DNA of 64,000 nt from the NCBI GenBank assembly GCA_037367405.1, contig JAZKJV010005537.1, positions 1 through 64,000 of the forward strand, given 5' to 3'. The translations under genes and the position numbers were made by a program. Position 1 is the first letter of the stretch, and each line of letters begins with the position of its first letter. A model generated the notes under the pieces. It searched no databases, was not told the DNA's origin, and was given only the letters and a program-made list of their open reading frames with translations. This document shows positions 1 through 7,452 of this stretch, one piece after another. Origin of the DNA: Ottelia alismoides. Its lineage: Eukaryota > Streptophyta > Magnoliopsida > Alismatales > Hydrocharitaceae.

Positions 1-3
1 TAG

Positions 4-513
4 GCCGCCGATGACATGACCACACACCTGATCAATCTGGGCCACCGACGGATCGGTTTTGTGAAAGGTCACCCGAACCACATGGCCTCGCGCGACCGTC
101 TGGCGGGCTATGGCCGGGCGCTGGGGCGGGCGGGGATCGCGCTTGATCCGCAGCTGGTGGAAGATGGCACCTTCGATTTCGACAGCGGCCTGGCAGCCGG
201 GCGCGCCCTGCTGGCGCTGCCAAAGCGGCCCACCGCGATCTTTGCCAGCAACGACGATATGGCAGTGGGCGTGCAGGCTGCCGCCCATGAGGCCGGGATC
301 GCCATGCCCGACCAACTCTCAGTGGCCGGCTTCGACGGCACCACGCTGTCGCGCATGGTCTGGCCGCCGCTCACCACCATTGCCCAGCCGATGATCGAAC
401 TGGCCGCCACCGCAACCGGCATCTTGCTGGCGGGGCAGGGGCTGGTTCACAAGCGGCTCGATCACCGGCTGATCGAGCGCGCCTCCACGGCGCCGCCACC
501 CGGCACCCCATGA
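4..513 (+). CDS. LacI-family transcriptional regulator, C-terminal part (5' end outside window)
   Basis: This is the sugar-binding half of a LacI/GalR-type repressor; the DNA-binding helix-turn-helix would lie upstream of the window. The start of the readable part (HLINLGHRRIGFV) and the later DDMAVGVQAAAHEAG and SVAGFDGT segments match the periplasmic-binding-like fold of this family. A TAG occupies window positions 1-3 in the same frame, so the upstream part is either cut by a frameshift or lies in another frame; the ATG at 16 is inside the domain and is unlikely to be the true start. It ends 23 bases before the aldo/keto reductase start, so it is probably the local regulator of the sugar-acid cluster that follows. 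The effector is unknown. Confidence 0.82.
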   Translation, partial: AADDMTTHLINLGHRRIGFVKGHPNHMASRDRLAGYGRALGRAGIALDPQLVEDGTFDFDSGLAAGRALLALPKRPTAIFASNDDMAVGVQAAAHEAGIAMPDQLSVAGFDGTTLSRMVWPPLTTIAQPMIELAATATGILLAGQGLVHKRLDHRLIERASTAPPPGTP

Positions 514-536
514 GACACCAAGGATCAGGACTGACC

Positions 537-1445
537 ATGACCGACACGCTCCGCCTCGACCGCACCCGCCAGCTTGGACGCTCGGGCATCACCGTCTCCA
601 CTCTGGCCTGGGGCATGTGGCGCTTTGCAGGGGTGGGGGCCGTGCAGGGCGCACGGCTGGTGCATACCGCGCTCGAGGCTGGCATCACGCTGCTGGATAC
701 AGCCGACATCTATGGCTTCGACGGAAGCGGTGGGTTCGGTGACGCCGAGGCGCTTCTGGGCGAGATCCTGACCGCTGAGCCGGGGCTGCGCCAGCGGATG
801 CTACTGGTATCCAAGGGCGGCATCCGCCCGCCGCTGCCCTATGATTCGAGCCCGACTTACCTTGCTGAGGCTATCGATGCCTCGCTGGCGCGGCTGAAGA
901 CTGACCATCTCGACTGCTGGCTGATCCACCGCCCGGATATCCTGACCCATCCGCAGGAGATCGCCCGCGCCCTCGATAGCGCCATTGCCGCCGGCAAGGT
1001 GCGCAGTGTCGGCGTGTCGAACTTTACCCAGGCGCAGATCACCGCCCTGTCGCACTTCCTCGGCCACCCGATTGCCGCTACCCAGCCCGAGCTGTCGCCG
1101 CTGTGCCTGACCACCATTGTCAATGGCGAGTTGGATCATGCGATGGTGGCCGATATCGCCACCATGGCCTGGTCGCCGCTGGGCGGCGGGCGGATTGCCA
1201 ATCCCACCAATGAGCGCGAGCAGAAGGTGGCAGCCGCCCTCGACGTAGTGGCGAGCGCCCATGGCGTCAGCCGCGAGGCTGCGGCCTGCAGCTGGGTGAT
1301 GGCCCATCCGGCTGCCCCCATCGCCATCATCGGCACCCAGAACGAGGCCCGCATCCGCGACGCCGCCAATGCCTGGACTGTCAGCTGGACCCGCCAGAGC
1401 TGGTATGACGTGCTGGTCGCCTCGCGCGGCGAGCGGTTGCCTTAA
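537..1445 (+). CDS. aldo/keto reductase (YdhF-like)
   Basis: NAD(P)H-dependent oxidoreductase of the AKR superfamily, about 302 aa, predicted cytoplasmic TIM barrel. The catalytic tetrad is visible: Asp54 and Tyr59 in LLDTADIYGF, Lys in LLVSKGGI and His in LIHRPD. I place the start at the ATG at 537, preceded by a purine-rich AAGGATCAGGA, rather than the in-frame ATG at 510 that overlaps the regulator stop. It sits between the LacI-type regulator and the MFS transporter, so reduction or oxidation of a sugar or sugar acid is likely. The exact substrate cannot be read from the sequence. Confidence 0.88.
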   Translation: MTDTLRLDRTRQLGRSGITVSTLAWGMWRFAGVGAVQGARLVHTALEAGITLLDTADIYGFDGSGGFGDAEALLGEILTAEPGLRQRMLLVSKGGIRPPLPYDSSPTYLAEAIDASLARLKTDHLDCWLIHRPDILTHPQEIARALDSAIAAGKVRSVGVSNFTQAQITALSHFLGHPIAATQPELSPLCLTTIVNGELDHAMVADIATMAWSPLGGGRIANPTNEREQKVAAALDVVASAHGVSREAAACSWVMAHPAAPIAIIGTQNEARIRDAANAWTVSWTRQSWYDVLVASRGERLP

Positions 1446-1558
1446 GCCGGCGCCTTGAGGATGGCACGCCCGCCTGCGTTCATTGACGTTTCAGCCAGCG
1501 TACCATCAACTGACCACACAAGAGGCAGGCCGACAGATGCCCGCCGGGGGGAACAGCC

Positions 1559-2820
1559 GTGAGGATCATGACACCAGGCCTGCGCTGGTCGCTGTTCGGC
1601 CTCCTGTGCGTTGCAGGCATCTTCAACGCGATGGACCGCCCGGTCATCTCGATCCTCAAGCCCGACATGATGGCGGACTTTGGCTGGACCGACGCCGACT
1701 TTGGCAACCTCGCCGCCGTCACACAGTTTTCGGCAGCCTTCATGTTCCTGTTTGTTGGCTGGTTGGTGGACCGGCTCGGCGTCGTGCGCTCGATGGTCGC
1801 AGGCGTGACCACCTGGAGTCTCGCGGCCATGTCGCACGGGATCGCCACCACCACCGCACAGGCGGTGGCTGCACGGGCGGGCCTTGGCCTCACCGAGGCC
1901 TTCCAGACCCCCCTGACCATCAAGACCATCGCGGCCCTGTTCACGCCGGACCGGCGTTCATTCGCCGTGGGTGTGGGTACGGCCATCGCCGGTATCGGCA
2001 CCATCGCCATGCTGTTCGCCATTCCCTATTCGGCGGGCGTGATCAGCTGGCGCGAGGCGCTGATGATTGCCGGTGTCGGCGGCTTTGTGACCTTGGCGCT
2101 GTGGCTGTGGCTGGCGCGCGGGGTGCGCTTCGACGATGGCTCCACCGAGGCAGTCGGCGCCGAGGCGCATGCTGAGCAGGAGCGGCGCTATGGCCCGATC
2201 CTGGCCAACCGCAAGACCTGGGGCATTGTGATCGCCAAGGCGATTTCGGATTCGACCTGGTGGCTGATGGGCTTCTGGCTGCCGGACTTCTACCGCAAGA
2301 CCTATGGGCTGACGACCGAGGAGCTGGCGGTGCCGATGGCGATCGCTTTCGTCGGGTCTGGCGCCGGTGCGCTGCTGGCAGGCTGGGCCTCCACCCGGCT
2401 CTTGGAGCGGGGGTGGAGCGTTAACCGGACGCGCAAGACTGTGATGACCATCTCGGCGCTGGCGGTCCTGCCGCTGCCGCTGGTGCTGCAGCTGGATGCG
2501 TTCTGGCCGGTGGCGATCATGATGGGGGTGATGATGGCGGCCACCAGGGCTTCTCGCTTTCGATCTTCTCCACCATCACCGATGTGACCCCGGTGGCCAA
2601 GGTTGGCCGGGTGACGGCCTTTGGTGCATTCTGCGGCAATATGGCCGGCGCGCTGATCAGCTGGATCACGGGCCAGGTGGTGACGGCCGGCTTCGGCCTG
2701 CTGCCGATGTTCCTGTTTGCATCGGTGTCCTATCTGCTGGCGCTGGCGTGGTTCCAGCTGTTCCTGCCCACCATCTCCCGCGACGGCACAACACCGCCCG
2801 ACGCCGAACCGGCGGGCTGA
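1559..2820 (+). CDS. MFS transporter, anion:cation symporter (ExuT-like) type, one frameshift
   Basis: Twelve-helix inner-membrane symporter of the major facilitator superfamily; the segment decoded around 2541-2600 (HQGFSLSIFSTITDVTP) resembles the hexuronate/sugar-acid ACS branch. The frame is open from 1559 to about 2540 and resumes at about 2543 to the TGA at 2820. Adding one C to the CC at 2541-2542 joins both halves into about 420 aa, the normal family length. The lesion is in a homopolymer, so a sequence error is more likely than a pseudogene. The neighbours (SMP-30 lactonase, AKR, LacI) suggest import of a uronate or aldonate. Confidence 0.85.
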
Positions 2821-2933
2821 AGCCTACCCCGCCGGGCGCTGCGGGATTGACGCGCTGCGCCCGCTGCGCCACCCCGGATACCGTGACTGGTCCAAGAGCC
2901 AGCATCGGGGCCAGAATCGGGGAGGGGACTGTC

Positions 2934-3896
2934 ATGCCGCTGGAGACACTGCTGCCAACTGATTTCGTGCCGGTGGCACAAGGGATCGACCGGCCCGAAG
3001 ACGTGGTGGTGCTAGCGGACGGGCGGGTGTTCGCCGCCGAACATCAGTGTGCCGTGGCGCAGATCCACTCCGATGGCAGCTTTACCCGTCTGGGCCCAAA
3101 GTCCGGCGCCCCCAATGGCATCAACGCCCTGCCGGACGGACGCATCCTGATCGCCAATTTTGGCATCTATGACGGCGAGCCAGGGCCCCTCGAACTGTTC
3201 GATCCAGCCACAGGCATCCGCACCGTCCTGGTGGCGGAAGTCGAGGGCAGGGCGCTGACCAGCTGCAACTATCCGCTGGTGGATGCGGGCGGGACGATCT
3301 GGTGTGCCAACTCCACCCATGCCGCCACCTGGCCCGAGGCCCTTGACGGGCGCGCCGACGGCTTCCTGTTTGCTCTGGACGCCGATGGCACCGCGCGGGT
3401 GGTGGCCGAGGGCCTGCGCTTTCCCAATGGCCTCGCCTTCAGTGCAGACGAGAGCGCTCTGTTCTGTTGCGAGACCTCGGCGGCCCGCGTGGTACGCCTG
3501 GCCATCGACCGCAGTGGCCCGCGCCCTGTGCTTGGCCCGCCCGAGCCCTACGGTCCCCAGCTCGGGCCATTGCTGGCAGGACCGGTGGACCCGGCCAATC
3601 CACCGGGGCCGGAGATCATGCAGCATCTCGGCTATACCGACGGCTGCGGCATGGATACCGAGGGCAATCTGTGGGTCACGCTGCCGGCGGCCAACAAGAT
3701 CGTGGCGATCCGGCCCGATGGCAGTGTTGTCACCGTCGTGCACGACACCGGCCATGGCATCATCGACCATCCCACCAATGTTGCCTGGGGCGGGCCTGAC
3801 TTGCGTGATCTCTATGTTGGTTCGATCCGCGCCAAATACGTGTTGAAGGCCCGCAGCCCGGTGGCCGGTGCGCCCCTGGCGCACCAGCGCGGTTAG
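2934..3896 (+). CDS. SMP-30/gluconolactonase/LRE family protein
   Basis: Predicted six-bladed beta-propeller lactonase, about 320 aa, that would hydrolyse a sugar lactone. Typical segments are RPEDVVVLADGRVFAAEH near the N-terminus, PNGINALPDGRILIAN, and LRFPNGLAFSADESALF. The frame is open further upstream, but the ATG at 2934 follows a GGGGAGGGG ribosome-binding site and begins where family similarity begins. Nine bases separate it from the symporter downstream, consistent with one operon. No signal peptide is evident with this start. Confidence 0.86.
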   Translation: MPLETLLPTDFVPVAQGIDRPEDVVVLADGRVFAAEHQCAVAQIHSDGSFTRLGPKSGAPNGINALPDGRILIANFGIYDGEPGPLELFDPATGIRTVLVAEVEGRALTSCNYPLVDAGGTIWCANSTHAATWPEALDGRADGFLFALDADGTARVVAEGLRFPNGLAFSADESALFCCETSAARVVRLAIDRSGPRPVLGPPEPYGPQLGPLLAGPVDPANPPGPEIMQHLGYTDGCGMDTEGNLWVTLPAANKIVAIRPDGSVVTVVHDTGHGIIDHPTNVAWGGPDLRDLYVGSIRAKYVLKARSPVAGAPLAHQRG

Positions 3897-3905
3897 GCCA
3901 GAGGG

Positions 3906-5477
3906 ATGGGGAGCGGACAGATCGGCTTTGCCGCCGTCGATTGGGCCATCGTGCTCGGTTACCTCTTGGCGCTGGTGGTGGCCGCCGTCATCTCGTCGCG
4001 TGGGGCGGCCCGCACCACCCAGGACTATTTCCTCGCCAGCGGCCAGCTGCCAGTTTGGCTGGTGGCGATCTCGATCCTGTCCACCACCCAGTCCGCCGCT
4101 ACGTTCCTCGGCGGGCCCGATCAGGGCTTCCGGGGTGATTATACCTATCTCGCCAGCTTCCTCGGGGCACTCGTGGCCGCTGTGCTGGTATCCTATGTCC
4201 TGATCCCGCGCTTCTACCGGATCGGCGCCACCACGGTCTATGAGCTGCTGGAAGAACGGTTTGGACGGGTGGCCCGCCAGGCGGCGGCGGGGATGTATTT
4301 GGTCGGGCGGGTGTTTGCCGCCGGCGCGCGGCTCTACATGGCGGCGATCGCAGTCGCGATGGTGGTGTTCCTCCGGGTGGACGGCCAGACCATCACCATC
4401 GCCGCCTTCATACTTCTGGTACTGGGGATCGTGTTCACTTTTGTGGGCGGGATACGCAGTGCCGCTGCCAGCGACTTGGTGCAGGTGTGCGTCTATGTCG
4501 GCGCGGCGCTGGTGACCCTGGTGTTCCTGCTGTGGCTGATCCCGCAGGACCCGGCGGCGATCTGGGCGGCCCTGCAGGACACCCCGCCCGATGGCCGCGA
4601 CAAGCTCACGCTGGTGAACCTGTCGCTGGGCCTTGATCAGAGCTTCTCGATACTCGCGATCGCGACTGGCGTGCTGTTGCTCTATGCGGGCAATTTCGGG
4701 CTTGATCAGGATACCAGCCAGCGGCTGCTGGCCTGTGGCACGCCAGCGGCGGCAGCCCGGTCGCTGGTGCTGTCGGTGCTGGTGGCGATGCCGGTGGTGT
4801 GGCTGTTCATCACCATCGGCCAGTTGCTGCATGTCTTCTACGAGCGGCCGGACCTGATGGGGCGGGGGGCCGAGGCCGCCACCAGCTTCTCGGGCGAGAA
4901 GATCACGGTGTTCATGGCCTTCATCCTGTCGGAAATGCCGCCAGGCCTGAGGGGGCTTGTCTGCGTGGGGGTGATCGCAGCAGCCGCCATCAATGCCGGG
5001 CTCAATGCCATGGCCTCGGTCGTCATCGGCGATTTCGTGCGCCCATGGCTTGCGGCCCGGAACCGGACGATGGACGAGGACCGGCTGGTGCGGCTTGGTC
5101 AGTGGATCATGGTGGCGAGCGGCGTTGCCGTCTTCGCCATGGCCGTGGTGTGCTATTACTGGCAGCGGATCAGCGATATGCCGCTGCTGGAGTTTGCGCT
5201 GGCCGTGATGACCTTTGCCTATGCGGGCCTGATCGGGGTCTATGTCACGGCGGTGTTTACCCGGCGCGGCTCTACTGTTTCGGTCCTGGCGGCGCTGGCT
5301 GTGGGCTTTGCGACCATCTTTGCGTTCCAGCCCTATGTGGCTGGCCCACTCGGCTATGGCGACTGGGCGGCAGGGATCGCGTTCCCGTTCCAGCTGGTGC
5401 TGGGTGCGGTGCTGTCGACGCTGGTGTGCCTGTTGGGTCGGCAGCCGCGCGCGAAAGAGTTGAGAAAGGCTGTGTAA
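3906..5477 (+). CDS. sodium:solute symporter (SSS family)
   Basis: Integral membrane Na+-coupled transporter of 523 aa with about 13 hydrophobic helices. Family signatures include the early DYFLASGQLPVWLVAISILS segment and the helix with NFGLDQDTSQRLLA, a typical SSS motif. It follows the lactonase closely and is probably co-transcribed. It is the second transporter of the cluster; whether it shares a substrate with the MFS protein is not known. A very long open frame on the opposite strand (3012-5483) is a GC-rich shadow. Confidence 0.92.
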   Translation: MGSGQIGFAAVDWAIVLGYLLALVVAAVISSRGAARTTQDYFLASGQLPVWLVAISILSTTQSAATFLGGPDQGFRGDYTYLASFLGALVAAVLVSYVLIPRFYRIGATTVYELLEERFGRVARQAAAGMYLVGRVFAAGARLYMAAIAVAMVVFLRVDGQTITIAAFILLVLGIVFTFVGGIRSAAASDLVQVCVYVGAALVTLVFLLWLIPQDPAAIWAALQDTPPDGRDKLTLVNLSLGLDQSFSILAIATGVLLLYAGNFGLDQDTSQRLLACGTPAAAARSLVLSVLVAMPVVWLFITIGQLLHVFYERPDLMGRGAEAATSFSGEKITVFMAFILSEMPPGLRGLVCVGVIAAAAINAGLNAMASVVIGDFVRPWLAARNRTMDEDRLVRLGQWIMVASGVAVFAMAVVCYYWQRISDMPLLEFALAVMTFAYAGLIGVYVTAVFTRRGSTVSVLAALAVGFATIFAFQPYVAGPLGYGDWAAGIAFPFQLVLGAVLSTLVCLLGRQPRAKELRKAV

Positions 5478-5533
5478 CCGCAACCGACGCGGGCACGTAG
5501 TTCCAGGCAGTCCACCGACGAAAGGTCCTGCCC

Positions 5534-6046
5534 ATGTCCCGCACCTCTGCTCCGTCCTCGCTGATCAAGGAACTCGTGATCGCTGCCATTTCGATCGGGG
5601 GCAGCGCGATTTTCCTCGATTCCCTGCGCTACAAGTTCACCGATCACCCCAAGACGCAGGTGATCTTCGGCCGCCTCAATGACTGGGCCGCCAGCTTTGG
5701 CGCCGATGGACTGTTCGCGCACCACGGCCTGTTCTCGCAATATGTGATCGGCTCGGCCGAACTGGTGGCGGCAGGGCTGCTGCTCTTGGGGCTGATCCCC
5801 GCGCTGCGGGTCCTGAGCGGGATCGGTGCGGCCCTGGCCTTTGCTGTGATGGCGGGCGCGGTCAGCTTCCATTTGTTCACACCGCTGGGGATCGACCCCA
5901 ACAATGATGGCGGCGGGCTGTTCGCGGCAGCAGTTGCCTGGCTGATCGGCTCGGCAGTGCTGGTGCTGTTGCGCCGCAACGAGTTGCTGGCGCTGGCCGC
6001 CAGCGTGCTGCGCCCCCGTACCGGTGCTGCAGCGCCACTGCGCTAG
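5534..6046 (+). CDS. small integral membrane protein, DoxX-like
   Basis: A 170-residue protein with four predicted membrane helices (roughly residues 10-28, 70-92, 95-115 and 125-150) separated by short loops, the shape of DoxX/DoxD-like proteins. A conserved-looking stretch GLIPALRVLSGIGAALAFA sits in the second and third helices. The first residues (MSRTSAPSSLIKELVI) are cytoplasmic or a short leader. It lies 56 bases after the symporter and may be read through from that cluster. Its function is unknown; assignment rests on helix number, spacing and length only. Confidence 0.6.
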   Translation: MSRTSAPSSLIKELVIAAISIGGSAIFLDSLRYKFTDHPKTQVIFGRLNDWAASFGADGLFAHHGLFSQYVIGSAELVAAGLLLLGLIPALRVLSGIGAALAFAVMAGAVSFHLFTPLGIDPNNDGGGLFAAAVAWLIGSAVLVLLRRNELLALAASVLRPRTGAAAPLR

Positions 6047-6107
6047 AGTGGGTTGCGCCCGATAGGGCGTGGTTGCCTGGCAAAAATGAAATCAAGATAG
6101 AGCGATA

Positions 6108-6136
6108 GGCACGAAATCCGCATCGGATTTCGTGCC
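6108..6136. terminator. perfect 13-bp inverted repeat with 3-nt loop between convergent genes
   Basis: Arms 6108-6120 and 6124-6136 (GGCACGAAATCCG and its complement) flank CAT. It lies between the DoxX-like gene on + and the thioesterase on -, where a bidirectional terminator is expected. There is no clear T-run on either side, so it could also be a dispersed palindromic repeat of this genome. Confidence 0.45.
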
Positions 6137-6194
6137 CGCCGGTTCAAGAGCAGTCTCCAGAGCTCCAGACCCGCCCAGGCCCGCACGGCAGTTG

Positions 6195-6645
6195 CTACCG
6201 TGCCACCGACCCCACAGGGCGGCGCACAGTCTTGAACACAGCCATGCCGCGCCACAGCGGGCGGGCGCCGCACCAGGCGCCGCCGTCAAGCGTGACCAGT
6301 CCGTCCTCCACCCCCAGCGGTGTGGCGCGGCCGCTGATCCAGTCGCCTTCGCGGGCCATGTCCAGATTGTCCCCCGCCAGGGCGCACCGTCACCGAACCC
6401 GTGCTCAGGGCAGCAAATGCTGCATGGGCAAACACCCCGTCCATGAAGCCCAGCACCATCCCGCCATGCAGGATCCGGTAGCTATTGCAGTGGCGCCCCT
6501 CCACCCGGAACCCGTGCTCGCGCACTCCGTCCGGGGCGATCCGGTGCCAGAACGGGCCGATCATGCTGCTGAAGGGGCCGCGCGCGGCGAACCGCTCCCA
6601 GCCTTCGCCGACCGGGGCATCCGCCACGTCCGACCCGGCCTGCAT
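6195..6645 (-). CDS. PaaI-family (hotdog) thioesterase, one frameshift
   Basis: Single hotdog-domain acyl-CoA thioesterase of about 149 aa. The core HGGMVLGFMDGVFAHAA is the typical PaaI helix, preceded by the Asn-containing GRHCNSYRILHGG. The reading frame shifts near 6371-6382, where removal of one base from a C or G run restores a continuous C-terminal half ending at the TAG at 6195-6197. The ATG at 6645 lies one base after the stop of the upstream DUF192 gene, so the two are translationally coupled. Substrate unknown. The lesion is likely a sequence error. Confidence 0.72.
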
Positions 6646-6646
6646 C

Positions 6647-7165
6647 TCAGCGCGCACGCCGGGCAGGAGGCGGGAAAATCCGGTGCGTGACCCGCTGGCC
6701 TGGCGCCAGACCCAGCCGTGCCGCCTCGCCCCCGCCGATCTCCAGCACCGCCCGCACCGGCTCGCCCGATGGCAGGCCTGCCAGCGAGAATGGCACTGCA
6801 TTGGCGGTGATCCGGGCGATGGTGCCGTTCTGGCGGATGAAGATCAGGTCCAGCGGCACCATGGTGTTCTTCATCCAGAAGCTCACCGGCTGCGGCGCGT
6901 GGAAATCAAACAGCATCCCGGTGCCGCGCGGCACTTCGGTGCGCCACATCATGCCGATCTCACGGGTCTGCGGCGTATCGGCGATCTCGACCCGGAAAGC
7001 GCGCACACCGCGCGGCGTCGCAACCGACAGCGCCTCCACCCGCAGCCCCCGCTGCGGCCCCGCCTCGGTATTGGCAGGCTGCGCCAGTGCCACCGGCCCC
7101 GCCCCGAGGGCCAGAGCCACAACAGCCAGAAACAGGGCGAAAACAGGAACCAGAAACCGCTTCAT
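6647..7165 (-). CDS. DUF192 family secreted protein
   Basis: A 172-residue protein with an N-terminal signal peptide (MKRFLVPVFALFLAVVALA, predicted cleavage after residues about 25-28) followed by one DUF192 domain. Family landmarks are REIGMMWRTEVPRGTGMLF and the SFWMKNTMVPLDLIFI strand pair. DUF192 proteins are small export-associated proteins of unknown activity. It is the first gene of a two-gene unit with the thioesterase. The region upstream (7166-7452) carries the promoter space and two hairpin repeats. Confidence 0.85.
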   Translation of the reverse strand: MKRFLVPVFALFLAVVALALGAGPVALAQPANTEAGPQRGLRVEALSVATPRGVRAFRVEIADTPQTREIGMMWRTEVPRGTGMLFDFHAPQPVSFWMKNTMVPLDLIFIRQNGTIARITANAVPFSLAGLPSGEPVRAVLEIGGGEAARLGLAPGQRVTHRIFPPPARRAR

Positions 7166-7224
7166 CTCCCCACCCTAACCACGCTTTGCGGCGCCGCCAA
7201 GGCACTTGCACTCACGTCCCGGAT

Positions 7225-7328
7225 CACCGCTGCTCGCAGCGGTGTCATTGGCATCAAGCCCAATGCTGACATGTATTCACCTTATTGATCCGGTGATGGT
7301 TCTGAAGCCACCGCTGCAAGCAGCGGTG
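7225..7328. repeat. two copies of a hairpin repeat in front of the Roco gene
   Basis: CACCGCTG-N4-CAGCGGTG occurs at 7225-7244 and again at 7309-7328, each an 8-bp stem with a 4-nt loop. The same hairpin recurs at about 62153-62174 in the repeat block next to IS110. They resemble REP-type palindromes; no coding content is seen in 7166-7452. Confidence 0.6.
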
Positions 7329-7452
7329 ATCCGGTGGCGCCGTCTTGCGATGGGTCTGGCCGGGCGAAGGCTTGCAGGCCGTCCAATCATCGCCAGAAGT
7401 CGAGACCCCGCCAACCCTTGCCACTGCCACCACCAGCTGCTTTTCTCGCCCT

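Noticed and set aside
4230..4520. plus-strand short frame rich in Trp/Arg inside the symporter
   Set aside because: Out-of-frame shadow of the symporter.
3012..5483. 823-codon open frame on the minus strand
   Set aside because: It runs opposite the lactonase and symporter genes, is rich in Arg/His/Gln and shows no domain; GC-rich antisense shadow.
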